Below, in pieces: positions 1 to 6,309 of a DNA stretch of 64,000 bases. The stretch is from positions 124,001 through 188,000 of IMG/VR virus record IMGVR_UViG_3300009093_000036; one strand, 5' to 3'. The notes beneath the pieces were generated by a model that was not told the DNA's origin, ran no database searches, and saw only the letters and a program-made list of their open reading frames with translations. How positions within the stretch are numbered: the stretch's first letter is position 1; the number at the start of each line of letters is the position of its first letter. The position numbers and the translations under genes are program-made. The DNA is from a virus.

Positions 1-493
1 CCGCCGCGCTGCGGTGAAGCGTCTTCAGGCGTACGACGGGGACCTCACCCGAGTCGATGAGGTCTCGAAGTACGCTGCCGGCGCCGACGCTTGGGAGCTG
101 ATCGGCGTCGCCGATGAGACGGATGCGAGCCCCCTTCTTCATGACGACCAGGAGGTGGTAGAGCATCTGCGCATCCACCATCGAGGCCTCATCCGCGATG
201 TAGACGTCGTGCGGCAACTGGTCGGTGCCGTACTGGTCTCCGTTAAAGCCGGTGAGACGGTGGATCGTGGACGCATCCATGCCCACCACCTCCGTCATTC
301 GCTTCGCTGCCTTGCCGGTCGGAGCGACCAAGACGACGTCCAGTCCCATCAGGCGCGTGTCGCGCAGTGCCTTCTTCAACGTCGTCGTCTTGCCGGTGCC
401 AGGACCGCCGGTGATGATGCCGATCGGCTCCTTCGAGCAGATCAGGTCGATCGCGCGTTCCTGGTCTTCGTCACGATCCTGCTGCTGTTCCAT
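1..493 (-). CDS. RecD2-type helicase, motor domain (partial, runs off left edge)
   Basis: Superfamily 1 DNA helicase motor, read right to left and still open at the window edge. The start ATG (493) lies inside the end of the upstream gene. The protein begins with a glutamine-rich stretch and a Q-motif-like DEDQERAI. A Walker A (GGPGTGKTT, about residues 28-36), an APTGKAAKRM segment and a Walker B DEASMVD follow, then GDADQLPSVGAGSVLRD. This is the order seen in RecD/RecD2. The neighbour at 471-1502 supplies the OB-fold and helical N-terminal half normally fused to this motor. I infer a two-gene RecD2 for replication or recombination. The C-terminal helicase motifs lie outside the window. Confidence 0.88.
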   Translation of the reverse strand, partial: MEQQQDRDEDQERAIDLICSKEPIGIITGGPGTGKTTTLKKALRDTRLMGLDVVLVAPTGKAAKRMTEVVGMDASTIHRLTGFNGDQYGTDQLPHDVYIADEASMVDAQMLYHLLVVMKKGARIRLIGDADQLPSVGAGSVLRDLIDSGEVPVVRLKTLHRSAA

Positions 494-1502
494 CGTCGTC
501 CTCGATGTCTTCGAGCTCGGGCGGCAGCGTCTGCACGCGACCAGTCACCACGAACTCCGAGATGCCTGCTTCGTAGCGGGCGTAAGGGGTGAGCTGCACC
601 ATCGTCGGCGAACCGTAGAGGGTGACGAACTCGGGGATGAGGGCATCGAAGTTGCTCATCAACTTCGTCGCACTGAACTCGGGGTACGTCTCCTCCACCA
701 AGTCGATGAAGTCGGAGTAGTACATCGCCGTGTGCCCCTCCTCCGTGCACAGGCGTAGTTCGTGGAGGCAGACCGCCTTGACGCGTCGGTCGTCCACCTT
801 CTTGTTCTCGGGCTGCGCGAGGTAGACCTTGTCGATCTTCGTGAAGGGGACGTTGTCGAGGTAGTAGAACACGACGTACGGGTCGGTTCGCAGCTCCTCC
901 ACTGCACGAGCGCCTCGGGCCACGAAGAGGGCGTGAGCCTCCTTCGTGTCGAGACCCATCTTCATCAGGCTGTCCACCGAGTTCTTGCGCTGGACGAAGA
1001 TCCGGATGTCGATGAACTCAGCGCTCAGCCCATGCTTGGCGAACACCTGCTGGGCGCCGGCTTGATCCGAGACGATCAAGTTCCACAACCTGATCAACTC
1101 GAAGTCACCAGGGCCTGTGAGAGGAGCAAGGGTACCTGCCCCCTTCATCTGTCCGAGCGTTGCGAAGTTCTCGTACCAGTCGTCGACCAGCGCGTTCGCG
1201 TTCTTCCACGGCGCCTGGAAGTGTCGCTGCATCCATTCGAGGAAAGCCTTCCGTGTCGCCGGGAACGTTGTAACAACACGCGATGCCCGCACCTGCATGC
1301 CGTGCGTCGGATGTTCTTGCTCGTAGCCAGAGACCTCGATGTAGTCGCCGGCACGGATGCCTTCGCACACACCGACGACCTTCTGACGGGCGCCATCCTT
1401 GTCCATGAGGGTGATGACGCCCATGCCCTCAGCGCTGCCGCGGAACCGCAGTACGTCGCGGACGACGCCGTAGAGCTCGACCTCAGTCCTTGCCGACTTC
1501 AT
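471..1502 (-). CDS. RecD2-like N-terminal half (OB fold and helical region)
   Basis: 343-residue protein. Its first ~85 residues match the N-terminal OB fold of RecD2-type helicases: VELYGVVRDVL, then VGVCEGIRAGDYIEVSGYEQEHPTHGMQVRASRV. The middle is helical, in the place of the HhH-containing linker of RecD2. It stops just before the point where the helicase motor would begin, and that motor starts at 493 in another frame. The two reading frames overlap by 23 bases. The longer open frame upstream of 1502 is low-complexity Arg/Ser and overlaps the next gene, so I start at the ATG giving MKSARTEVEL. A sequencing frameshift is possible, but the motor's own well-placed ATG favours two genes. Confidence 0.75.
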   Translation of the reverse strand: MKSARTEVELYGVVRDVLRFRGSAEGMGVITLMDKDGARQKVVGVCEGIRAGDYIEVSGYEQEHPTHGMQVRASRVVTTFPATRKAFLEWMQRHFQAPWKNANALVDDWYENFATLGQMKGAGTLAPLTGPGDFELIRLWNLIVSDQAGAQQVFAKHGLSAEFIDIRIFVQRKNSVDSLMKMGLDTKEAHALFVARGARAVEELRTDPYVVFYYLDNVPFTKIDKVYLAQPENKKVDDRRVKAVCLHELRLCTEEGHTAMYYSDFIDLVEETYPEFSATKLMSNFDALIPEFVTLYGSPTMVQLTPYARYEAGISEFVVTGRVQTLPPELEDIEDDDGTAAGS

Positions 1503-1503
1503 G

Positions 1504-1743
1504 TCAGTCCTCTTCTTCTTCGCAGAGCCCGCGCTTGGCGCCGATCCACTTCGAGATGATGAGCTTGCCCTTGTCACCGCGCTTCCAGACCTCCGAGTCC
1601 GCATGGATCTGCGACTGCGGGATCCAGTGCTCCGCCCCATCGATGACGACGAGGATGGCTTGGGTCGTCGAACGAATGCACTCCGCCACCGGGACCACGA
1701 TGTTCTTGTCGTCGTAGTCCCGGTACTGCTTCTTCGGAGGCAT
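1504..1743 (-). CDS. small hypothetical protein
   Basis: 79 residues starting MPPKKQYRDYDDKN and ending in a run of glutamates. It overlaps the upstream gene by one base (TGATG), a sign of translational coupling, and stops two bases before the helicase N-half starts. It has no motif I recognise. The middle (VPVAECIRSTTQAILVVID) looks like a small beta-rich domain. Its place directly before the RecD2-like pair suggests a role in DNA metabolism, by position only. Confidence 0.6.
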   Translation of the reverse strand: MPPKKQYRDYDDKNIVVPVAECIRSTTQAILVVIDGAEHWIPQSQIHADSEVWKRGDKGKLIISKWIGAKRGLCEEEED

Positions 1744-2672
1744 CAGACGAGGTTCTCCGGCATCAGGTAGGCGAGGAGGGCGGGGTCCCAGCGATGCGAC
1801 GCAGCACACGCGAGACGAACGTGGTCGTAGCGGCTGCTGTTGTCGGTGGTGTCGTGCCAGCGAGCGTAGTTCCGAAGCCCGAGACCACGGATGAGGGTCT
1901 GGGCGAACTGCTCGACGCTCTTCATCGCCATCGCTTTCGAGAGCTCGGTCGCCGCCGGCGCGGGCGCGTTGACGGTGAAGGCGTGATAGACGGCCATCGC
2001 GAGATCGAGATGCGGCCCGAGGTCGAGCTGCTTGGCGAACGAGAGGTAGTGCTCCACGTTCGAGGCCGTCACCGCCATCTTCGAGTACTTCGCGTACGCT
2101 GCGAACTCGGAGTCACGGTTGCCCTGAAGCAGCCACTGGATCGTGAAGTCGGTCTGCGCCTTGAAGGTCGCCGAATCCGAGAAGACGGCGTTGAACATCA
2201 ACGCGATGGTCCGAGCACGCTCGAACGCCACACCCTCGGGCGGAACGAGCCCCTGCGGAGCCGAAACGAACGCCCGGATGGCCTCCCCCGTGACGGGCTT
2301 GGCGTCCCTGCTGTTCACGAGAACACCACCCAGAGTGAGGGTCACCCCGTTCACGGTGAACCACTGACGAAGCTTGTCGACGTTGGTGCTCGTCCCCTCG
2401 GGGCACGCCGAGAAGATCATCGCGAGCATCTTCCAGAGGGCGCCCTGTGTCTTGCTGGAAGGAGAAAAGGCGATCGCGTGCAGCGGGCCTGCGGAGATGC
2501 CGGCACCGTCGTACGACTGCACCGTTCCCCAGAATGCAGCTTCGACTTGCGAGAGGACGTAGAACGCACCCTCCAGATGTGTGGCGTCGGGAGCCGGGGG
2601 CTGAACACGAACTTCCCCGCGAACGAGGAACCCGGCGTAGTTGCGGAACGTCTGATACTTGGCAGTGGGCAT
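1743..2672 (-). CDS. hypothetical protein, lysozyme-like candidate
   Basis: 309 residues. The start at 2672 is set by AAGGAGTCACC-ATG; the open frame upstream is a shadow. Near residues 43-60 is an E-x(8)-QSYDGAGISAGP pattern. It resembles the catalytic-Glu region of phage lysozyme-like domains, which often read Glu, then a YDxxGxSxG segment. The rest is mostly helical and alanine-rich, with no cell-wall-binding repeats and no signal peptide. It is the first gene after a hairpin terminator and a CCCTATCA promoter-like motif (2692-2699). The lysozyme assignment is tentative; it could also be a virion-associated or unrelated helical protein. Confidence 0.6.
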   Translation of the reverse strand: MPTAKYQTFRNYAGFLVRGEVRVQPPAPDATHLEGAFYVLSQVEAAFWGTVQSYDGAGISAGPLHAIAFSPSSKTQGALWKMLAMIFSACPEGTSTNVDKLRQWFTVNGVTLTLGGVLVNSRDAKPVTGEAIRAFVSAPQGLVPPEGVAFERARTIALMFNAVFSDSATFKAQTDFTIQWLLQGNRDSEFAAYAKYSKMAVTASNVEHYLSFAKQLDLGPHLDLAMAVYHAFTVNAPAPAATELSKAMAMKSVEQFAQTLIRGLGLRNYARWHDTTDNSSRYDHVRLACAASHRWDPALLAYLMPENLV

Positions 2673-2691
2673 GGTGACTCCTTCTTGTTGT

Positions 2692-2699
2692 TGATAGGG
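2692..2699 (-). promoter_or_regulatory. CTATCA promoter-like motif
   Basis: CCCTATCA on the minus strand, about 20 bases before the start at 2672 and just after a hairpin that ends the preceding unit. It is one of about ten copies of CTAT(C/A/G)A found just upstream of first genes in this window. A promoter role is inferred. Confidence 0.5.
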
Positions 2700-2704
2700 C
2701 AAAG

Positions 2705-2723
2705 GAACTGGGGTCGCCCCCAG
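2705..2723 (-). terminator. hairpin terminator after the 284-aa gene
   Basis: Minus-strand stem CTGGGG-GCGA-CCCCAG (2708-2723) followed by TTCCTTTG, directly after the stop at 2731. The T-tract is short. A new promoter-like motif begins a few bases further on. Confidence 0.6.
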
Positions 2724-2730
2724 CTCACTC

Positions 2731-3585
2731 TCAGAACTCGACGACGACGGTTCGACGAACCTTCGCTTCGCGTTTCGCCCAGAACTCGACCGAGCTCTGT
2801 GCAACTCCGGTCTCGACAAGCTGATCGACGAACGAGGAGACCTCGCTCTTCGGGACCGGCATGTACCCGCGCGCAGTGGAGTCGACGGCCTGCCACGACA
2901 CCAAGATCATCTCTTCGGCCATGGGAGTCTTCTCCACTTGAACTGGGGGAGGAACGGGTTTCGCAGGAACAGCCGCCTGCTTCGGAGGCGACACTGGAGC
3001 AGGAGGTCTCCCATAGCCACCAGGGTCACCAGGCCTGAAGCCGGGCTTGTTGTGGTACGGGCTGCGCGGGTCGTCGATGGGAAGATCTTGCGGCGCTACT
3101 TCCGGCTTCGGAAGAGCCGGCAGCTTCGCGAGCTGAGCGCCCAGAGCATTCCCGAGAAGCGAAGGCTCCCCGATCTTGTCTGGGGTCCGCGCCCACTTGT
3201 TGATGGCCTTGTTCTGCGCGACCATGTCGTGCGTCAACACGGTGACGAGAGTCGGTCGCCCCGGGTACTTCCGGTCCTCACGGAACAGACCAACGAGGTC
3301 TGCCTCGAAGGTGTCCTGAAGGTCACACACGAAGTTGCAGACGGGGCTCTTCCCATCCGCGACACTCGGAGGTGCGCCTCGCACTACCTCCCACCACTCT
3401 TCGATGAGATCTCCCCGCTTCGCATTCTTCCACCCATCTTCGACGCGCAAGATCAAGTCCTTGTCTGGCATCGCTCGGAAATGAGAGCCCGCAGGTAGGC
3501 GTTCTCTCAGTTTCTCCAGGGCGTGTTCCGACACGCTGATCCCAACTACATCTCGAAGGTTCGGTGCGTTCGCTGCTTTCGCCAT
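2731..3585 (-). CDS. hypothetical protein with proline-rich linker
   Basis: 284 residues with start MAKAANAPNL after GAGGAGGATGAC. The N-terminal ~130 residues look like a folded alpha/beta domain, with SEHALEKLRERLPAG and a Cys-containing CNFVCDLQD segment. A proline/glycine-rich linker (about 165-220) follows, then a C-terminal block (VSWQAVDSTARGYMP). I recognise no family. It is a single-gene unit, with a promoter-like motif about 90 bases upstream and a terminator hairpin just downstream. Confidence 0.65.
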   Translation of the reverse strand: MAKAANAPNLRDVVGISVSEHALEKLRERLPAGSHFRAMPDKDLILRVEDGWKNAKRGDLIEEWWEVVRGAPPSVADGKSPVCNFVCDLQDTFEADLVGLFREDRKYPGRPTLVTVLTHDMVAQNKAINKWARTPDKIGEPSLLGNALGAQLAKLPALPKPEVAPQDLPIDDPRSPYHNKPGFRPGDPGGYGRPPAPVSPPKQAAVPAKPVPPPVQVEKTPMAEEMILVSWQAVDSTARGYMPVPKSEVSSFVDQLVETGVAQSSVEFWAKREAKVRRTVVVEF

Positions 3586-3618
3586 GTCATCCTCCTCAAA
3601 AGGGGCTTCTGAAGGCTC

Positions 3619-3681
3619 GATTCGGTTTGGTACTATACGCGAGCCTTATGCGCCAAACGTCTCGCTCATCTTGCTGATAGC
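3619..3681 (-). promoter_or_regulatory. control region of the 284-aa gene: CTATCA motif and inverted repeat
   Basis: On the minus strand GCTATCAGCAAGATGAG (from 3681) is followed by a GTTTGG...CCAAAC inverted repeat enclosing a TATAGT hexamer. The first element matches the recurrent promoter-like motif. The flanked TATAGT could be a separate -10 element under repressor control. Nothing convincing sits at -35. Confidence 0.4.
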
Positions 3682-3693
3682 TCGTTGTGAGGC

Positions 3694-3725
3694 AAAAATA
3701 GAGGGAACGGCGTACCATTCCCTCT
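3694..3725 (-). terminator. rho-independent terminator after the RlaP-like gene
   Basis: Minus-strand stem AGAGGGAA / TTCCCTCT (3700-3725) with a ten-base loop, followed by ATTTTTG. It stands 20 bases after the stop of the nucleotidyltransferase gene. Confidence 0.8.
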
Positions 3726-3744
3726 ACGAGGCCTCCAAGAGCCT

Positions 3745-4701
3745 TCAATCCGGATTGCGGGCCCAGAACTGTTCGAGGAGCTGGACACAGAGGCCATCGA
3801 GGGCATCGTAGTCCGGTTCCTCCCGCAGCGTGGACGTCTTCACGAGCTCCTTGATCTGAACGCGCTCCGCCTCCGCCCACGCGACGAGAGCATCGTACGA
3901 CCACGCCCCACGCCGAATCGCGAGGAGCTCCTCAGCATCTGGACGGCGAACGAGGACGTAGCCGGTGGTGAGGATCTCCTTGCACATCCGCATCAGCCGG
4001 ACGAGGTGCATGGCATGCTTGGTGTCGTACCCGCTGCGAGCTTCGAGCTCGGCACGCACTGGGTTCCGCGACTTCACCCAGTGCATGTACTGGTTCCAGT
4101 GCTCGCTGGCTGCCTTGTACCGCTTCTCGTTCTGCACGAGCTCCATGACATTCGAGGAGACCTGGGTCCCCGACTCCGTCAGCTTGTCGAAGGCGCCCAT
4201 CATGTCAGGCGTGATCTTCATGTTGGGGGCGAGCCCGAACTGCTCGCGTGTCGGTGCAGCCTTCGGCGGCTCCAGCAGCCACTTCCGGTGCGTCTTGATG
4301 CGGTGGAGCTGCCCCATGGCGTAGCCGCTGAAGGTCTCCTCCGCCTTCTTCGAGACGAAGAGGTCGCGGTTGCGGCGGAGGAGGAACCCCTCGTCGGTCA
4401 TCCCTTGGATATCTTCATGCTCGACATACAGAGCTTCGACGATGTTCGGGTTGCATCCCGCGGCAAGCCGCATGAACTTCTGCAACCCGAAGATGACGAT
4501 GTCCTTGGCATCCTCATCAGGCTTCTCGGCCGCAGTCTTCGCCTCGTGCTGCTCGAACGTCTTGGCGAAGCCCAGGACGTACCGACGAGGCGGGATCGCG
4601 ACTCCCTTGAAGTCGAGGTCCGATTCCGGCATCGACGTTCCGTAGGAGTGGCTGCCCGCCTTCGCCAAGTAGATCGTGTGCTTCTCGATGTCGAAGTTCA
4701 C
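3745..4701 (-). CDS. RlaP-like predicted nucleotidyltransferase
   Basis: 318 residues with the polymerase-beta-type nucleotidyltransferase signature: GSHSYGT (residues 16-22), then D28-L-D30, and GVAIPPRRYVLG. This arrangement is typical of the PF10127 family. That family includes RlaP, which is found with RNA ligases and RNA-repair genes. Its substrate here is unknown; tRNA or other RNA ends are the obvious candidates from the family. It starts with GTG, and its start overlaps the stop of the VWA gene (GTGA), so the two are translationally coupled. A strong terminator follows. No RNA ligase is visible in the window. Confidence 0.8.
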   Translation of the reverse strand: MNFDIEKHTIYLAKAGSHSYGTSMPESDLDFKGVAIPPRRYVLGFAKTFEQHEAKTAAEKPDEDAKDIVIFGLQKFMRLAAGCNPNIVEALYVEHEDIQGMTDEGFLLRRNRDLFVSKKAEETFSGYAMGQLHRIKTHRKWLLEPPKAAPTREQFGLAPNMKITPDMMGAFDKLTESGTQVSSNVMELVQNEKRYKAASEHWNQYMHWVKSRNPVRAELEARSGYDTKHAMHLVRLMRMCKEILTTGYVLVRRPDAEELLAIRRGAWSYDALVAWAEAERVQIKELVKTSTLREEPDYDALDGLCVQLLEQFWARNPD

Positions 4702-5360
4702 CGAGAGCCCCTGCGCCCGCTCTCGATGCTCTTCTTGTCGGCCGTCGAGAGCAGACCATGGCTGCGCAGAGCACCTGCACTGCCACCACGTGCACGCGAC
4801 GTCGCCTGCGACAGGACGGCGTACGTCCCTTCCGTGGCGCCCTTCTGGTACTTCGCTGCCGCGTTCGCGCTGATGCCGAGGCTGGCCGCACCCTGCACGG
4901 CATCGATGTCGGCGCCGAGGAAGACGAAGGTCCAGGAGTACTTCTCGGACTGCTCCTTCACCATCTCGCGGACCTTCTTGCCGTCCTTGAACTCGATCGA
5001 CGAGTTCTCCTGGCCATCGGTGATGATGACGACGATGACCTTGTCCGGACGTTCCGCTTCCGGCTTCGCGGAGAGGCGCTGGCCGAGCTCGATGATGCCG
5101 CGGGCGACCGAGTCGTACAGCGCGGTGCCGGCGCCTCCGGGCTTGTAGCTGAGGGTCGTCAGCTCCGGGACCTCCGCCAGCGGCTTGTCGACGTACTCGA
5201 CCTTGTAGGCGCGGTCGAACTTGATGAGCGACATCGTCGCCGGCTTCGGGTCCTTCTTCTGCTCGTTGAGGTAGATGTTGAACCCGGCGATGGTCTCCAG
5301 CGTGCAGTTGTCCATGCTGGGGCTCTCGTCGAGGATGATCATGATCGCGGTCTGGTCCAT
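4698..5360 (-). CDS. von Willebrand factor A domain protein
   Basis: 220 residues, almost all one VWA domain. The metal-ion-dependent adhesion site is intact: D11-E-S13-P-S15, a threonine in GGAGTALYD, and an aspartate in VIITDGQE. SWTFVFLGADIDAV near residue 160 is common in VWA proteins of phages and actinobacteria. There is no signal peptide, so it should be cytoplasmic. The start MDQTAIM follows AAGGAGAAACGC. The gene runs into the RlaP-like gene through a GTGA overlap, suggesting the two act together. VWA domains usually scaffold complexes, so the partner is likely a protein assembly, not a small molecule. Confidence 0.82.
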   Translation of the reverse strand: MDQTAIMIILDESPSMDNCTLETIAGFNIYLNEQKKDPKPATMSLIKFDRAYKVEYVDKPLAEVPELTTLSYKPGGAGTALYDSVARGIIELGQRLSAKPEAERPDKVIVVIITDGQENSSIEFKDGKKVREMVKEQSEKYSWTFVFLGADIDAVQGAASLGISANAAAKYQKGATEGTYAVLSQATSRARGGSAGALRSHGLLSTADKKSIESGRRGSR

Positions 5361-5381
5361 CTGCGTTTCTCCTTGTTGGTT

Positions 5382-5413
5382 CAAAAGAAGAAGGGCTGCC
5401 GCAGCAGCCCTTC
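5382..5413 (-). terminator. rho-independent terminator downstream of tmRNA
   Basis: Minus-strand perfect 10-bp stem GAAGGGCTGC / GCAGCCCTTC with a TGCG loop (5390-5413), followed by TTCTTTTG. It ends the transcript carrying the tmRNA, just before the VWA gene's ribosome site. Confidence 0.85.
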
Positions 5414-5512
5414 TAGGTGATCCGTCGCGTGTTCGCGACACAGGTACGTCGGCTTTCGGCTACCACCCCGACCGACGCGGTTGCATAGAGCTACCCCTCC
5501 TTTCTTACTTGA

Positions 5513-5899
5513 TGGAGCTGTCGGGAATCGAACCCGAGTCCGCGGTGCCTTCTTCTGTGCGTCTACGTGCGTAGCACTTAACTTGATGTTCGCCTTGCGG
5601 CCCGCCATCTAGCTCCGTGTCGAGCTGCGGTTAGGGGCCTCACGGCCCTCCACCAGTTCCCAAGAGCGCCTTGCGGCCCCCGCTTGAGTACGGCCGGGGT
5701 TTGCCTAGCTCGATTACGCCAGTTCGAGAGAGCGCTAGGCGGCTCTCCCGGCTGACGGCTCAGGCCGCGTTCGCGAGAACGGGCTGGGCGTAGCTGCTGT
5801 CGTTCGCAGTTACTGATGGTCCGCTTTTTACGAGGCCTGCTGACCAACCTCGGCACGCAACACAGTCGTCGAACACCACGTCGAAACCATTACAGCCCC
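5513..5899 (-). ncRNA. ssrA: transfer-messenger RNA (tmRNA)
   Basis: About 387 nt with every hallmark of one-piece tmRNA. The 5' end GGGGCUG (5899-5893) pairs with the 3' end CAGCUCC (5520-5514) to form the acceptor stem. Its third pair is G-U, the alanyl-tRNA synthetase identity element. The 3' T-arm reads GGGTTCGATTCCC. Near the 5' end are GGTTTCGAC, GCCGAGG and GCCTCGTAAAAAGC, conserved in bacterial tmRNAs. The tag frame (5807-5760) encodes ANDSSYAQPVLANAA followed by TGA. The terminal CCA is not encoded; TCA follows the discriminator A. It would rescue stalled ribosomes and tag the products. A strong terminator follows at 5382-5413. It may be cut from a transcript starting before the 84-aa gene. 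Confidence 0.95.
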
Positions 5900-5921
5900 A
5901 GAACTAGAACTTGATGAACAG

Positions 5922-5946
5922 ACCCGGCGGATGGGACAACCGCCGG
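5922..5946 (-). terminator. GC-rich hairpin between small membrane gene and tmRNA
   Basis: Inverted repeat CCCGGCGG / CCGCCGGG with a nine-base loop, just upstream of the tmRNA 5' end. On the minus strand it is followed by TCTGTTC, a poor T-tract. It may be a weak terminator or a processing site for the tmRNA 5' end. Confidence 0.4.
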
Positions 5947-6020
5947 GCTTTGACTCCCGTCTTCGAGGATCTGTCCTCCCTCTTGAACCACAACATCCGA
6001 AGCCCACGTATGGACAATCA

Positions 6021-6275
6021 TCATGTTGGGCATGCGGGCGCTACCCGCTTGCGTTCATGTCCGTTCGCGCCGGTCCACCACCTCACGTGGAAGGGTTTCC
6101 CTGGCGTGTCCCAGACTACTCTCACCGGCGCGATTACGGGGACGCCGGCATCTCCCCATCCCATTGGCCCACTACGGGCGCTGCCCAGGAGGTCCCGCTC
6201 CTGAGACTCTGCATCCCCGCTGCACATGACGAGCGCGAGGAGAACCATGACGGAGAACATCAGGATGATGATCAC
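6021..6275 (-). CDS. small predicted membrane or lipoprotein-like protein
   Basis: 84 residues beginning with a strongly hydrophobic segment (IIILMFSVMVLLALVMC) and then a hydrophilic tail. This could be a single membrane anchor or a signal sequence. LVMC is a poor match to a lipobox. It starts with GTG at 6275 after AAGGATGG, within a CTATAAGG promoter-like context. Phage proteins of this size and shape can be lysis accessories (spanin or holin type) or inner-membrane proteins, but no specific family is recognised. The tmRNA lies directly downstream. Codon use is less regular than in neighbouring genes, so I am only moderately sure it is translated. Confidence 0.5.
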   Translation of the reverse strand: MIIILMFSVMVLLALVMCSGDAESQERDLLGSARSGPMGWGDAGVPVIAPVRVVWDTPGKPFHVRWWTGANGHERKRVAPACPT

Positions 6276-6284
6276 TGCACCATC

Positions 6285-6291
6285 CTTATAG
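6285..6291 (-). promoter_or_regulatory. CTATAAG promoter-like motif
   Basis: CTATAAG on the minus strand, about 10 bases before the GTG start at 6275. It is the CTATAAG variant of the recurrent motif. It could drive both the 84-aa gene and the tmRNA. Confidence 0.45.
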
Positions 6292-6309
6292 ATGAACTTC
6301 GCCGGCTTT

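Noticed and set aside
762-1559. Long plus-strand open frames opposite the RecD2-like gene, and similar frames throughout
   Set aside because: They are antisense shadows of GC-rich genes, with Arg/Val/Leu-biased sequence and no ribosome sites. The opposite strand has recognisable domains.
1981-1992. TGATAG match to the promoter-like motif
   Set aside because: It is inside the coding part of the lysozyme-like candidate with no gene start near it.
5414-5512. Possible tRNA or small leader gene downstream of the tmRNA
   Set aside because: There is a GGGGTAGCTC segment and short stems, but no T-arm (TTCGA) or acceptor stem. An eight-codon frame after AAAGGAGGGG stops at once.
5911-6204. 97-codon plus-strand frame between tmRNA and ThyX-like gene
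   Set aside because: No ribosome site, shadow-like composition, overlaps the better-supported minus-strand 84-aa frame.
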